A DNA stretch of 64,000 nt. It comes from Botryosphaeria dothidea (Eukaryota; Ascomycota; Dothideomycetes; Botryosphaeriales; Botryosphaeriaceae). Where the stretch lies: NCBI GenBank assembly GCA_011503125.2, contig WWBZ02000015.1, positions 1 through 64,000 of the forward strand. The letters run 5' to 3'. Positions 38,099 to 48,043 of this stretch are shown in pieces; within the stretch, counting starts at the first letter, position 1; every line of letters starts with the position of its first letter. The position numbers and the translations under genes were made by a program. The notes under the pieces are model-generated. The model ran no database searches. It saw nothing but the letters and a program-made list of their open reading frames with translations, and was not told where the DNA came from.

Positions 38099-41000
38099 CA
38101 TTCTCCACCTCCACCTCTAACTCCACCCCCACCACCTGGTAGCTGATGTTTCTACGGGTGGTGACCGCCTTGAACACCACCACCTCGGCCGCAGTCCAGC
38201 CCATCCTGCGCCACAGCTCCGCCTCTTTGCTGGGTGGCAGCGTCGCTGTGAGCAGAACCATCTGCGTTTCTGCCGCTATAAGCTTCCCCAGCTGCTGCAG
38301 CTGCTTACGGAAGTCTACCTAGTCGTTCAGTACCACGTGGCACTCGTTAATGATGATCCTGTCCAGCTGCCTCATCGCCCTGAGCCGGTTCAAAAACGTC
38401 ATGAACTCGTCGCTCAGTGCTGCCTCTAGCGTGACCAGCACGATGGACTCCGCGTCTGGTGGCCGCCTCGCCTCCCATTCTGTACAGCTGATGCCCAGCT
38501 TGCTGCAGCGCTCTTTCATGTCCGCTCGCAGCGCGATGAGCGGTACCACCACCACCGTTGTTCCTCCTGGCTCCGTCCAAGCCGGTAGCATGAACAAGAT
38601 GCTTTTCCCAGCCCCAGTCGGCATCACTGCCACCACCGGGCTCACTCCAGCCTGGATGGCGGTCACCGCCTCTTCCTGGATGCTGCGGAACTCGGCTTCC
38701 TTTCCCATCAATCTTTACAGCTGCTCCTTTACGTTGGCCCTCTTCAGCCTTACCTAGCGGTCCAGCCGCTCCTCGTCCGCATCATCCTTAAACGGGCAGC
38801 GCTTCCTCTTCCTGGAAGCCGCCACCTCCCGCTCCTGGCTTTTAAAAGCCGACTGGAAGCCTAAGAAGCGGTGCCAGTCGGTGCTGGAAGCGCGGAACAG
38901 CAGCCTCTTCTCCGCCACCACACCCGCCTGCTCCATCATCCCACGCGCGTAGATCAAGCCTGCGGTGTGGGAAGTATGTCCTGCCTGGGCGTCTATAATA
39001 GCTGCTACTGCCCGGTCTTCTCCCACCTCTATCTGCTGCTGCTACTGCTCCTGCTCATTCCCATTCTCTCCTCCCCCCTCCTCATCCACCCTGAACGCGC
39101 TAGAGCCGCGCATGAACCGCCTGCTAATGCCAATAGCGACGTCCCTATACGCCCTGACCGTTAGCTCCTGGCCTAAGTCGATCCTGCTCTCCTTCTTCAT
39201 CGCCTCCCTTATGCGCTCTATCGTCCACCTCTTCTCCCCCGCCTCCGCTGGCCACATGTAGGCCGAGATCTACTCGCTCCCACGCACTGCTGCCAGCATG
39301 CGCTGGTGGAATGGCAAGACTAGCCATAGATACCACACCACCAGCTCCCCTACCTCCCTAGGCAGATACCTGTGGATCACCTTGACATCCCCGGACATGG
39401 CGTACCCCTTGTGGTAGCGCGTGACGAACACGACCAGCCCATCCTCTACGAAGACGTTGCGGTGCCCTCCCTTAGCCGTGTTGCTGTGCCTGATGCTGAG
39501 AATCTCCGGCCCTCTCGCCGGCTGTCCACCGGTGATGTGCATCAGCAGCAGTAGCTTCTCCCTGAACTCGGCCACCTGCGCTGCATATGCATCCACCGCC
39601 TGCCTGCTGATGCCTGAGCTCGCGTTTTCCCTAGTGAACCTCTTCCTCGCAGCAGTGATTCCCATGATCCTGTTGAACAGCCAAGTATTCCCGTCTGCTG
39701 GCAGCCTGGTGCGCTGGTCCTGCAGAAAGCTCCACCCTCTGCGCTCCTCGGCTGGGTTGTCCCTGATGGAATGCCACGGCACTGCTGGCACGTCCATTTC
39801 CCCATGCTCTTTCTTGTGGCTGCTGTGGCCGCCAAACAGCAGCTCCTGGAGTAGCAGCTGGCGACTGTCGTTCAGCAAGCCGTGCACCATGCCCCTGAAC
39901 TTGGCCATGGTGAACTGGATGCCCTGGTACAGCAGCTGCTCCCGCCCATTCCATCCCACATGGCCCTTGGTGGTGGTGTTGTAGTGGATCTTCATCCCAT
40001 AAGTGCGCAGATCCAGTATCCACTGCATGGGACTGTGGCTGCCTCGGATCATGAAGCTGTCCATCATCTTGGTCACCAGCTCCAAGCAGCTCATCTTCAT
40101 CTGGCTGCGCTGGCTGCGCTGGCTGCGCTGGCTGCGCTGGCTGCGCTTGCTGCGCCCACTGCTGTCCCTGGCGCTGCCCTGGCCGCTGTTCCTGCCGCTG
40201 CCCTGGCCGCTGCTGCCCTGGCCGCTACTGGTCCTGCCGCCCTGGCTGCTCCTGCTCCTGCCGCCCTGGCTACGCCCGCTACGTCCACTGCTGTTCCTGC
40301 TGCTACTGCCCTGGCCGCTGCTGCTGCTGGCGCCGCTGTTCTGGCTGCTACTGGTCCGGCTGCTGCTGGTCCTGCTGCTGCAGTCGCCCTGGGTGCTACT
40401 AGTCCTGCTGCTGTCCTGGCTGCTGCAGTCGCCCTGGGTGCTGCCAGTCCTACTGCTGCTACTGCCAGCATCGCCTCCACTACAACTGCCCTCCTCCTCC
40501 TTCTCCTCCTCCTCCTCCTCCTCCTCCTCCTCCTTAAAGTCCCATGCGCTGCCCCTACTGCTGAACTCCTCCCCTCCATCCTCCCCCTCCTCCCCCTCCC
40601 CTTCTACTGCTGCTGGACCCGCCATCTCCAGCGCCTTCTGCACCACCATGAAGCGCCCCACCTTGACGATGGCCGACAGAATCGCCGTGTACAGACCCGG
40701 CTCCCTCCAGCCGGTAGGCGTGACCCCCTATACCGCTAGAGCGTAGACTAGAGCGCTGTTGTACTCGCGCCACGTGATCCTCTGGTTCAGTAGTTCAATA
40801 TAAAAGTCCAAGCACGCCTTCTGGATCCCGGACAGCTTTAGTGGCAGCTACTGCCGCCGCTCTGAATCAGCTCCCCTCTAGCTGCTATTGCTACTACTGC
40901 TTCCTTCTCCTTCCCCTTCTTTATTATCATCATCACTATCACTTCTTCCTTCCTCTTCTTCCTCGCTTTCTTCATCTCTTCCTACCCCTTCTTCTTCTTA

Positions 41001-42095
41001 CTGCTTTACAGCTTGCTCTGCCTCCTCTATTAGCCTGGTGAATGCCCTGGACTGCCTGCGGGTGAACCTGTACTCCGGCCTTCTCCAGTCATGCTCCTGC
41101 TGTGTTCTAACAAAGAACATCAACACCTACTTCCACGCCCTCGACCTGTCCGCGACCGTGTTTTCCTCTATGTACGGCTGCAGCGGGTGGTACCGGTTCT
41201 AGTGCTTCTCCGTCCTCATCAGCTCCATACGGATGAATATGCCGACCCGCTGGGTTACCGCCTGCTGGCCGATGCGCGCAACCTCGTCTATGGCCTTCTA
41301 GACGGCCGCCGCTACCGGCTCCTCTGGCCGCCTGTCCGGGTCGGTGTTGGTGGTGCTGGTGGCGTCGGGCTCCTCGATCGACGCCAGCAGCTCGTCGCGG
41401 TTCAGCCGGGCCAGGTACGGCAGCCACTGCGTCCTGTCCAGCTACGGGCTGACCTCATCCTTCTCTCCATCCTCGATAGTGGCCTGAGCCTGCTTCTCTA
41501 GCTCCTCCCAGCTCTTGTTCGCCTTGTCCCACGCCTGCTGCTATAGCTGCTGCTGCTGCTGCTCTGTCCTCTGCTAGCTGGGACGTATCTGCTCTTCCTA
41601 CGCTCCTTCTGGCCGGCACACTTCGAAGTGCTGTGAGCCTTGAAAAGCGGGGAAAAAGCGCTGGCAGTGGACCTGCTTTACCGCCTCCTAGAACCTCTCA
41701 CCCAGCCTCTCCTCAGCCCTCCTGCCTGGCCGGCCCCTGCCTCTCCCAACCGACCACCCATGCTCAATACGCCAGTGCTCTTTCATCGACTTGTTACCCC
41801 TGCAGATGTACTGGCAGCTGCCGGGATCCTTCTGGCACAGTAGCCTATCCTTGAACAGTAGTAGCTCAGTGATGGGCCGCTGCATCTGGGCTGGCACCCT
41901 CAGCTCGCCGGGAGACCTGATCAAGCGCTGCCAGCTTCCAACCTCGCTGCTGATGAACTCCGCCTGCTTCCGGCTCATCCTATGGTGTTTCCCCTGCAAG
42001 TGGCTCTTTACCTGGTTCAGCCACACTGCGTACCCGTACTCCTTGCAGATTGCTAGCTGGAACTCCGCTTGATGGTAGAAGTAAGCCTGCGCCAT

Positions 42096-42457
42096 CTTCG
42101 CCACGACGTGTTTAGTATTATGTTATTTTATTTTCGTTGACGGTGTTGTTTGTCACTGAACTAATGTTGGTTGGTTGGTCGGTTAGTGTACTATCTATCT
42201 ATCTATCTATCTATCTAGCTGTCTCTCCGGTCTCTGTATGCACGGGCCAGCCGCACCCCATCAAAAACTCCCAACCCTAACTCCAACTTACGTTCTAACC
42301 TGGATATCTTAGCAGCTGGCCGATGGATTTTAAAATACCGTATATGAAGAGTAATCGCAAGGTCCAGGTCTAGAATCTAGTAGAGTTTAGTATGGATGCA
42401 GCGACGTTTTTTTTTTCCTTTTCTAAATCCAAGTCGGTAAATCCAAGTCGCTAAACC
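42096..42457. other. Upstream region of TLH copy D
   Basis: No coding sequence. It holds a (TATC)n microsatellite at about 42,190-42,214 and a poly-T stretch near 42,410. At 42,424-42,520 it overlaps a cluster of AAATCCAAGTCG motifs: three direct copies and one inverted (CTTGGATTTA). A TLH promoter would lie here, but I see no firm elements. Confidence 0.45.
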
Positions 42458-42886
42458 CTAACCTACCCGGCGACTTTTTTGTATGGGAGCTAAATCCAAG
42501 TCGCTCGGCTTGGATTTACACCTTTCGGTTAGGGCCCAATGGTGGACGTTACGCCAATGTTTTTTAAGAACCCTTAAGTCTCGGCAGATATAATGACACT
42601 GCTGGGGCTCGAGCTGGCATAGTAACCCATCTATATAAAGCGGTAAGTGGCCGATAGGCCGGTCCACGCGTGTTGGGATTACCAGCTGGTACGCGTTTTT
42701 GATTAGATCTATCCATTCCTACTATACGTCGGCTAATGCAGCTGCTGTCTCTTTCGGGTCTAGTTGATGGTGCTTGCCCTGCAGGTGGACCCGGACGTGA
42801 TCGAGGCAGACGGCGTACTTGCAAGTTTTACAAACAAGCAAGCAGTATTTAGGGAGATAGAAGAAGTGTCTGTTTAATTGCGCCAT
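42458..42886 (-). pseudogene. Second TLH N-terminal zinc-domain fragment (DUF3505-like)
   Basis: From an ATG at 42,886 the minus strand reads MAQLNRHFFYLPKYCLLVCK, then CKYAVCLDHVRVHLQGKHH, then after two adjacent TAG stops DRPIGHLPLYIDGLLCQL and CHYICRDLRVLKKHWRNVHHW. This matches the first 135 residues of the neighbouring TLH copy D (MAQAYFYHQ, HLQGKHHRM, CQYICRGNKSMKEHWRIEH). The Cys/His pairs (CKTC...H...H and CHYIC...H...H) are intact. The homology ends after HHW and the remainder to 42,458 is unrelated. It is a truncated extra copy of the helicase N-terminus, or the relic of a stand-alone zinc-domain gene of this family. Confidence 0.7.
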
Positions 42887-43225
42887 GCTATATGTGAGTA
42901 AAGAGTTGGGAGGAAGTTTTACTTGGTTTATCTAAAGTAGGAGAAGATATAGCAGTTAAAGAATAGTATAAACGTACTTTCTTAACGCGTCTGAGCTGTT
43001 TTCGTACCCCTATTAGAGCGTGTACGTGTCGCGTTAAAATAAGGTTGAATCACGGGATATTATCTATTAACGAAGATGTGGCAGAATTTTAATGAGGCGA
43101 AAAGGCGGTGAGGCTACGGGAGGGCTTGTACGAAAAGAGAAAGACCCATGTAGGGTTAATTTAAAAGGTAGGGTTGATTCGCGCATATATCTTAGGCCAG
43201 CACCTCTGAGGTATCGACACAGCCC
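42887..43225. other. Gene-free stretch
   Basis: No recognisable coding sequence, repeat or RNA. From about 43,190 it passes into LINE-derived sequence. Confidence 0.5.
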
Positions 43226-43798
43226 CACCAGGCCCTCATACCCGGCACCTATACGACAAGCTCCCACGGAGCCTGGCTGGTCTCCTTGCCCAGCTTCGGA
43301 CAGGCCACTGCTGGCTTAACCAACACCGTAAGCGGATGGGCCGCATCAACAATGAGCAGTGTGAATGTGGAGAAGTTGAATCAGTATCACATGTCCTTCT
43401 TGACTGTTACCTGCTTCAGCAAGGCCGACAGAAGATGCTTCAAGAAAGTGGCTTACAAAAGAACAGCCTATCAGCCTTGCTAGGTGGAAAGCCACCAAGC
43501 AACACAGCAGCCACCCAAAGCAAAAACAAGTGGAGGATAACAGCATCACAGCTACAGGCTGTACTCAGCTTTGCGCAAGACACACAGCGGTTTATAAACA
43601 GAGATGAACCCATAGCGTAGAACACTCTTTACACCACATACCTAACACCTCACTCTCCGCCTCCCTTTACCTTCTCCTTCTCTCAAATTGACACACAACA
43701 TGTATACTAGCATTGAAATTCTTTGAATAGTCGTAGCCTGCATATCGCTCAGGGCGATGGGTCAGGGTAAATGAATTCAACTCAACTCAACTCAATCA
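43226..43798 (+). pseudogene. LINE ORF2 C-terminal fragment with 3' tail
   Basis: The plus strand reads HLYDKLPRSLAGLLAQLRTG, then CWLNQHRKRMGRI and CECGEVESVSHVLLDCYLL, then a tail ending at 43,618. This is the Cys/His segment that follows RNase H in Tad/I-type LINE ORF2. The ATG at 43,336 is internal. A 3' UTR ends with a pentamer tail (AACTC)n at about 43,776-43,794, inserted into LTR-derived sequence. 5' truncation is typical of LINE insertions. Confidence 0.7.
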
Positions 43799-43868
43799 AG
43801 GTAAACCCTACACGGCTTACCGCCCTCTTTGGTGTTTGGATCCTTAGAGGCCGAGGCCCGCCGTTACA
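43795..43868 (-). repeat. LTR fragment inserted in the hAT transposase
   Basis: About 74 bp matching 45,067-45,136 (shared AAGGTAAACCCTACACGGCTT, ending CCGCCGTTACA). It is the same LTR family as the solo LTR at 44,651-45,136. On the minus strand the hAT reading frame runs up to 43,869 and breaks exactly at the LTR terminus (TGTAACGGCGG). The LINE fragment at 43,226-43,798 is inserted in it. Confidence 0.7.
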
Positions 43869-45680
43869 CCTGGAGGTCAAGTACAACGTCTAAAAGAACA
43901 AACCATAAGTTCCAGCGCGTATTGTTATCAAGCCCCAATGCTCTACCAGCACGCCTCTTAAACAGGTTCCACCTGTAATTATTCTCTCGCATGTGTATTG
44001 AGGTATTATGGACTTTACCAAGAGGACCTAGCCGTCGCTAGCCAAGCGCCCTTTGTGCTTCAAATCCTTCCATGAAGTCGGTACCGAACGCGGCCTCGTC
44101 ATCCCCTTCAATCTGCTCAAGGACGGCCTTTACAGCTTCCCTGGAGTCCACGAAAAGGAATGCTTGTACGATAAGGTTAATGACGTGGCCATGGCACCGG
44201 ATCCGCTGCTTCTTCGCGTCCCAATTGATGCCTTTTCCCTTTAGATGCTGACTGAGCAAACGGCAGAGCTTATCGTTAGAACCGTGGTTATCCCCGGTGT
44301 AGAACCCAATATTATGCCAGATATTATAGTCTTCGAGGACGTGGTGAAGAAGCTTCCATTGCTCGGCCCGTCCATGGCTACCAGGGCCATCAAGTCCCGG
44401 CAGCTCCGAAAGAGCAAGCAATGCTTGCAATGTCTCTTTACTATCGGGGTCGACGAATTTGACACAGGTTCCAAGGAAGGCCTTATGATTGGGAGCGGAC
44501 CAGACATCGGCAGAAAGGTGGATCTTCGAGGGCGACGACTGGAGCTTTTTTCGTAGAATGTCTTTATGGACGCAGAATGAATTTGAGACAAGCTTTTGTA
44601 TCGAGCCATGCGAGAGACTGATCAAGTCCTCTGCAGTATAGTTGATTGCGTGTTACGGCGCAGCCACCTCAGAAGCGAGTAAACAGCAGAATGAAGGAAC
44701 AAGTGGGGTGCACGCGTACGGCGCAGAAAGACCCACAAGGATCACGTGGCTCACGTGATGCCAAGGACATGATCCGTCCGATCTAACGAGCCTCAGGCAT
44801 CTAGAGACAGATCAAGGGGATCAACCTCGCCCTGATCTGTCCGATCCGTAGGGCCTACCTAACAACGGGAAGCAGATCAAACGGATCCCGAACAGATTGT
44901 ATAGAACTCTCCTACGTATATGAACCACGCTCCTTAGCATAGCTTTGACCTTCGTGGTCAACTTCTTCAATAATCGAGCTATTATTGGTAATACGGCCTT
45001 CGCACGCAGTGCTCCGTCACGTGTATTCGTTCATACTTGTTCTCTCCCCCTACCTTGTACCCACTCAAGGTAAACCCTACACGGCTTACCACCCTCTTTG
45101 GTGTTTGATCCTTAGAGGAAGAGGCCCGCCGTTACATTGCGGAGATAAAGGCGTGCAGCTCTGGCCAAGAGCTACAATTGTAAGGGAGGTTTCGAACAGC
45201 GACAAGCTGGACGAGAGCCTCTAGGGCAGCTTTCTGGTTAATAACAGCCCTAAGGGTTTCTTGCTCCTTTACTGACTGCCTCACAGCGTCGATCTCGCCA
45301 GCTTTGGCGAAGGCATCCTTTATAAGACTTTTGCGCTGTTTTTTAAGCGGATGCTCCTGGGCTTCCAGCTCAATGCCGTGGGTGTTGAGCAGGCGATAGC
45401 GGAAAGTTGTTGATACAGTGGTGAAGTACGTTGGATCTTCGCAGTGCTTGCAGTAGTAGATTTTTTCATTCTTTCGGGCGCTGCGGACAGGCTCCGAGCC
45501 CTTCGGCTCGCGTACATGGACCCAGGTGTTTGCAGTTGCTTTGCGCTTTCGAGTTCGTCGGTTGGCGGAGGATGAGGTTGGGGGGTCTGAGGTGATGGTG
45601 CCGGGGTCAACGGTCGACAACGTAGGCGATGCACGGTTACCCGATACATTAGAAGCTCTAGAAATCTGCTGGTAGGCCAT
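43869..45680 (-). pseudogene. hAT-family transposase, split by a solo LTR
   Basis: The N-terminal part (45,680-45,137) has a basic stretch and a BED-type zinc finger (YYCKHCEDPTYFTTVSTTF, then RLLNTHG), then ALVQLVAVRNLPYNCSSWPE. The second part (44,650-43,869) has the hAT core: LSADVWSAPNHKAFLGTCVK, IGFYTGDNHGSNDKLCRLLS, RCHGHVINLIVQAFLF. Deleting the solo LTR and one TTGCG copy joins the parts in frame. One TAG at 44,038-44,040 interrupts the frame, which then continues (GPLGKVHN) until another LTR cuts it at 43,868. The C-terminal dimerisation domain is therefore missing. CAGTGTCTCATTTCGC reading inward from 45,909 may be the 5' terminal inverted repeat. It is inactive. Confidence 0.85.
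44651..45136 (-). mobile_element. Solo LTR (486 bp) with 5-bp target duplication
   Basis: TGTTACGGCGC at 44,651 to CCGCCGTTACA at 45,136, with near-perfect terminal inverted repeats and TG...CA ends. It is flanked on both sides by TTGCG (44,646-44,650 and 45,137-45,141). No internal retroelement genes are present, so the body was lost by LTR-LTR recombination. Relatives are the fragment at 43,795-43,868 and the longer LTR at 62,754-63,667. Confidence 0.9.
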
Positions 45681-45996
45681 TACTCTCGTATAAGATAGGG
45701 GTATGATGCGGTAGTTGACGACAATGACGACGATGAAATGTCGACCCTTCTGAAAGCCGGTGAGAGGACGACCGTGTGGATGAAGAAGCTAGATTCTAGG
45801 AACTATGCTTTCTCCCAGACCTTTATACAAGGGAGCTACTGTAAAAAAGCATGAAAGTATTAGAAAATGTGGGGCAAGGGATGAACCGGCGTAGCGAAAT
45901 GAGACACTGTTAGTAGTAGTAGTAGTAATTGTTACGGACCTACCTGTATATAGAGTTGTTGGGGCACGATCAGCCACCAGGCTGATCATTACTGTA
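45681..45996. other. hAT 5' flank
   Basis: Non-coding. It contains a possible hAT terminus at about 45,909 (CAGTGTC on the minus strand), a (TAG)n run at 45,911-45,927, and no other recognisable feature. Confidence 0.45.
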
Positions 45997-46135
45997 TGTT
46001 GGATATCACGTGTTTCAAGGTCTCCTTATATCACACCACATAGCTTAGCCACAATCACTCGTATAAGAGGCAAGCGGGTCACCCACCCTCTTCCTCTTCA
46101 TGCCATCAACAATGGATCATCTTTGTTCATCAACA
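45997..46135 (+). repeat. Copia-type LTR remnant 1
   Basis: Begins TGTTGGATATCACGTG and ends CATCAACA (139 bp), with a TATAAG box near 46,060. It is the partner of 48,496-48,635. The start resembles the sense-strand start of the Copia LTR in this window (TGTTGGAATTCACGTG) and the length is similar (137 bp there). No matching target duplication was found. It is joined to a 5'-truncated pogo transposase. It could instead be the 5' region of that transposon. Confidence 0.5.
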
Positions 46136-47440
46136 ATCCAACAGGTTCTTACTAAACGTATTCTCGACCTGGACTCGCGAGGATTTTCACCCCAACTTCG
46201 CGCTATTAAAGATATGGCGAATAAGCTACTTGCTAATCGCGCTAGAGGCACGGTTGGCGTTAAATGGGCCTCTAACTTTGTAAAACGGACTCCCGAGCTT
46301 AAAACACATCTAAACCGCACGTACGACTACCGGAGAGCAAAATGCGAAGACCTAGAGCTTCTTACGCAGTGGTTCAAGCTTGTCCAAAACACTATTACGA
46401 AGTACGGGATTATAAATATAGACATGTACAACTTCGACGAAGCTGGCTTCCTTATAGGCATGATTACAGCTAGAGTAGTTGTTATAGCATCCGAATGATG
46501 CGCCCGACCTAAATCTGTTCAACTAGGCAACCGCGAGTGGGTTACCGCGATCTAGGGAGTCAACGCTGAGGGCTGGGCGATTCCGCCGTTCGTGATCTTC
46601 AAGGGCCAGCACCACCTCTCTATTTGGTATAGCGACGACATTCCACGCAATTGGACTATCGCATTGAGCGAAAATGGCTGGAAAACAAACGAGCTTGGTC
46701 TGTAATGGCTGCAACACTTCGAAAGGCACACTAAGGAGCGCACAATTGGAGTATGGCGACTTCTGGTCCTTGATGGCCACGAGAGCCACCATTCGGCTGA
46801 ATTCGACGCATTTTGCCAGGAGCACAAAATAGTTACGCTTTGTATGCCTGCACATTCATCTTACCTTCTTCAGCCACTCGATGTAGGCTGTTTTACGCCT
46901 CTTAAAAAGGCGTATAGAAAGCAGGTTGAGGAGCTAATGCGATCCCACATTAACCACATCATAAAGCTTGAGTTTCTACCTACATTTAAAGCGGCATTCG
47001 AAGCTATGTTTACGAAGCAGAATATCGCAGGTGGATTTCAAGGCGCAGGATTGGTTCTACTCGATCTAGAAGCCGTGATTTCCAGGCTTAATGTTAAGCT
47101 TCGGACGCCGACACCGCCGCAGGCAGAGGCCGCAACTTGGGACCCTTAAACACCACACAACCCAGCTGAATTGGCATCTCAAACTGAGCTCATTAGGAGC
47201 CGGATCGTAAGGCATCAAGATAGCTCACCAACACTAATTAACAATGCGCTAAATCAGCTTGCCAAAGGGGCTCAGATGAGGGCCAGGATTTAATGGATAA
47301 AGCTGCTGTTAATTAGCAAATTTTGCAGGAAACACGTCAGAGTAGAGTGCGATTAGGTAGGACTGTAGTAAAGCAACAGCGATGTAGGAAATGCAGCGAG
47401 ACTGGACACAATTCTCGCACGTGTTAAAAACTTACAAGAG
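46136..47440 (+). pseudogene. pogo/Fot1-like (Tc1/mariner superfamily) transposase
   Basis: One plus frame runs from about 46,136 to past 47,149. It begins in the CENP-B/Tc5-like helix-turn-helix region (RILDLDSRGFSPQLRAI, KWASNFVKRTPELKT), so the first DNA-binding part is missing. The DDE_1 catalytic core follows. All three catalytic Asp are present and in frame: NFDEAGF (codon 46,436), LVLDGHESHH (46,772) and LQPLDVGCF (46,880), with 35 residues between the last two. Stops at 46,496 (TGA), about 46,550 (TAG) and about 46,701 (TAA) break it, as does a TAA at 47,147. Decayed coding continues to about 47,440. The ATG at 46,100 lies in the LTR-like sequence and is probably not the original start. 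Confidence 0.82.
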
Positions 47441-47567
47441 ATACTGTAGAGTAAGATGCATGTTATAGCTAGTCAATTCAATAAGGCGTTGTGGAGTTAT
47501 TTAGGATTGAAGTAGTTTAAGTCGTAAAAGTGATGCACTCGCTTATCCGATACGTTATATCTTAGGG

Positions 47568-47850
47568 CCTTTCGGTTAGGGAGTGACCACCCGCCCCGGC
47601 GGAGTGGTCGTCCCGACGAGTGTGAGTCACAGGAGGCAGCAAGTCGCCAGTGACTACTGAAATTGGAAAAAGGGCACAAGTATGTCCGGGGGCCCACCCC
47701 CGGCATGCGGCAGCGGAATTCATACAGCCCAATAGTCAGTTGCACCCGCTTCCCCGGCGGCGCAGCAGCAATAGATCGGCAAAATTCAACCCCGGTTCTG
47801 GAGGTCTCAGGCCTCTCCAGCGCGTAGAACCGGGCGAAAATTCGCCCGTC
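47568..47850 (+). ncRNA. Cluster of strong hairpins upstream of a hammerhead ribozyme
   Basis: Four strong inverted repeats lie in 270 bp. GACCAC+CCGCC / GGCGG+GTGGTC at 47,585-47,609 has a 2-nt loop. AGTCAC/GTGACT is at 47,625-47,655. CCGGGGG/CCCCCGG is at 47,686-47,703. CCCGGTTCT/AGAACCGGG (47,791-47,834) encloses GGAGG/CCTCTCC and abuts GGGCGAA/TTCGCCC (47,832-47,847), with which it competes for GGG. The region is GC-rich and keeps CpA/TpG, unlike RIPped neighbours. No reading frame explains it. I infer a structured RNA leader belonging with the ribozyme and the ORF at 48,044. Confidence 0.6.
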
Positions 47851-47875
47851 TATGACTATATTAACTAACCCTAAG

Positions 47876-47946
47876 CAAGTCCCTGATGAGTCTACAAGGA
47901 CGAAACCCCGCTGTCATACCTAGTATCAACACTGGGTCGGACATTG
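47876..47946 (+). ncRNA. Type I hammerhead self-cleaving ribozyme
   Basis: All core elements are present in order. Stem I 5' strand is CAAGTCC (47,876-47,882). Core CTGATGA is at 47,883-47,889. Stem II is GTC, loop TACAAG, GAC (47,890-47,901). Core GAA is at 47,902-47,904. Stem III starts with A15.1 as ACCC (47,905-47,908) and returns as GGGT (47,934-47,937), with an inner AUAC/GUAU hairpin. The cleavage nucleotide C17 is at 47,938 (GTC triplet). Stem I 3' strand is GGAC-a-TTG (47,939-47,946). Cleavage would fall between 47,938 and 47,939, leaving the 129-codon ORF 105 nt downstream. The open end at stem I makes it type I. Confidence 0.85.
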
Positions 47947-48043
47947 TTTGCTCATCAGTTCTTACCACTCCTCATCGCGTATTCCCAGATCTCATTAGCC
48001 CCTAATCAAACCAAGAGTTGTTGTTCCTTCTATATTTTCAGCC

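Larger units (their letters stand above)
35913..42095 (-). pseudogene. TLH copy D: telomere-linked RecQ-like helicase, best-preserved copy
   Basis: One frame spans 2,061 codons from ATG 42,095 to 35,913. Domains: N-terminal Cys/His segment, residues ~1-135 (CKEYGYAV, then CQYICRGNKSMKEHWRIEH, like DUF3505); LDRTQWLPYLARLNRDELL near 210; central domain ~440-930 (LRTYGMKIHYNTT, WSFLQDQRTRLPADG); RecQ-like core from ~1,130 with Walker A MPTGAGKS, motif II NECH at 38,346-38,348 where DECH is expected, and motif VI QESGRAGRDG near 1,495; C-terminal CLVCKAAG...CFRCG near 1,900-1,950. Low-complexity linkers (SRKD, EEG, QQQ, SQR repeats) separate the domains. About a dozen stops, mostly TAG, interrupt the frame, for example at 38,319-38,321 just after motif II. 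The D-to-N change and the stops indicate RIP. Such helicases are linked to telomere maintenance by recombination. Confidence 0.88.

Noticed and set aside
37864..38146. Pro/Leu-rich plus-strand frames
   Set aside because: They translate the CTCTCCCTC tandem repeat only.
39882..40746. Two plus-strand open frames of 285 and 247 codons, Ala- or Leu-rich
   Set aside because: Antisense of the TLH coding region and its SQR/Gln-rich linkers. The minus strand carries the conserved helicase-family domain.
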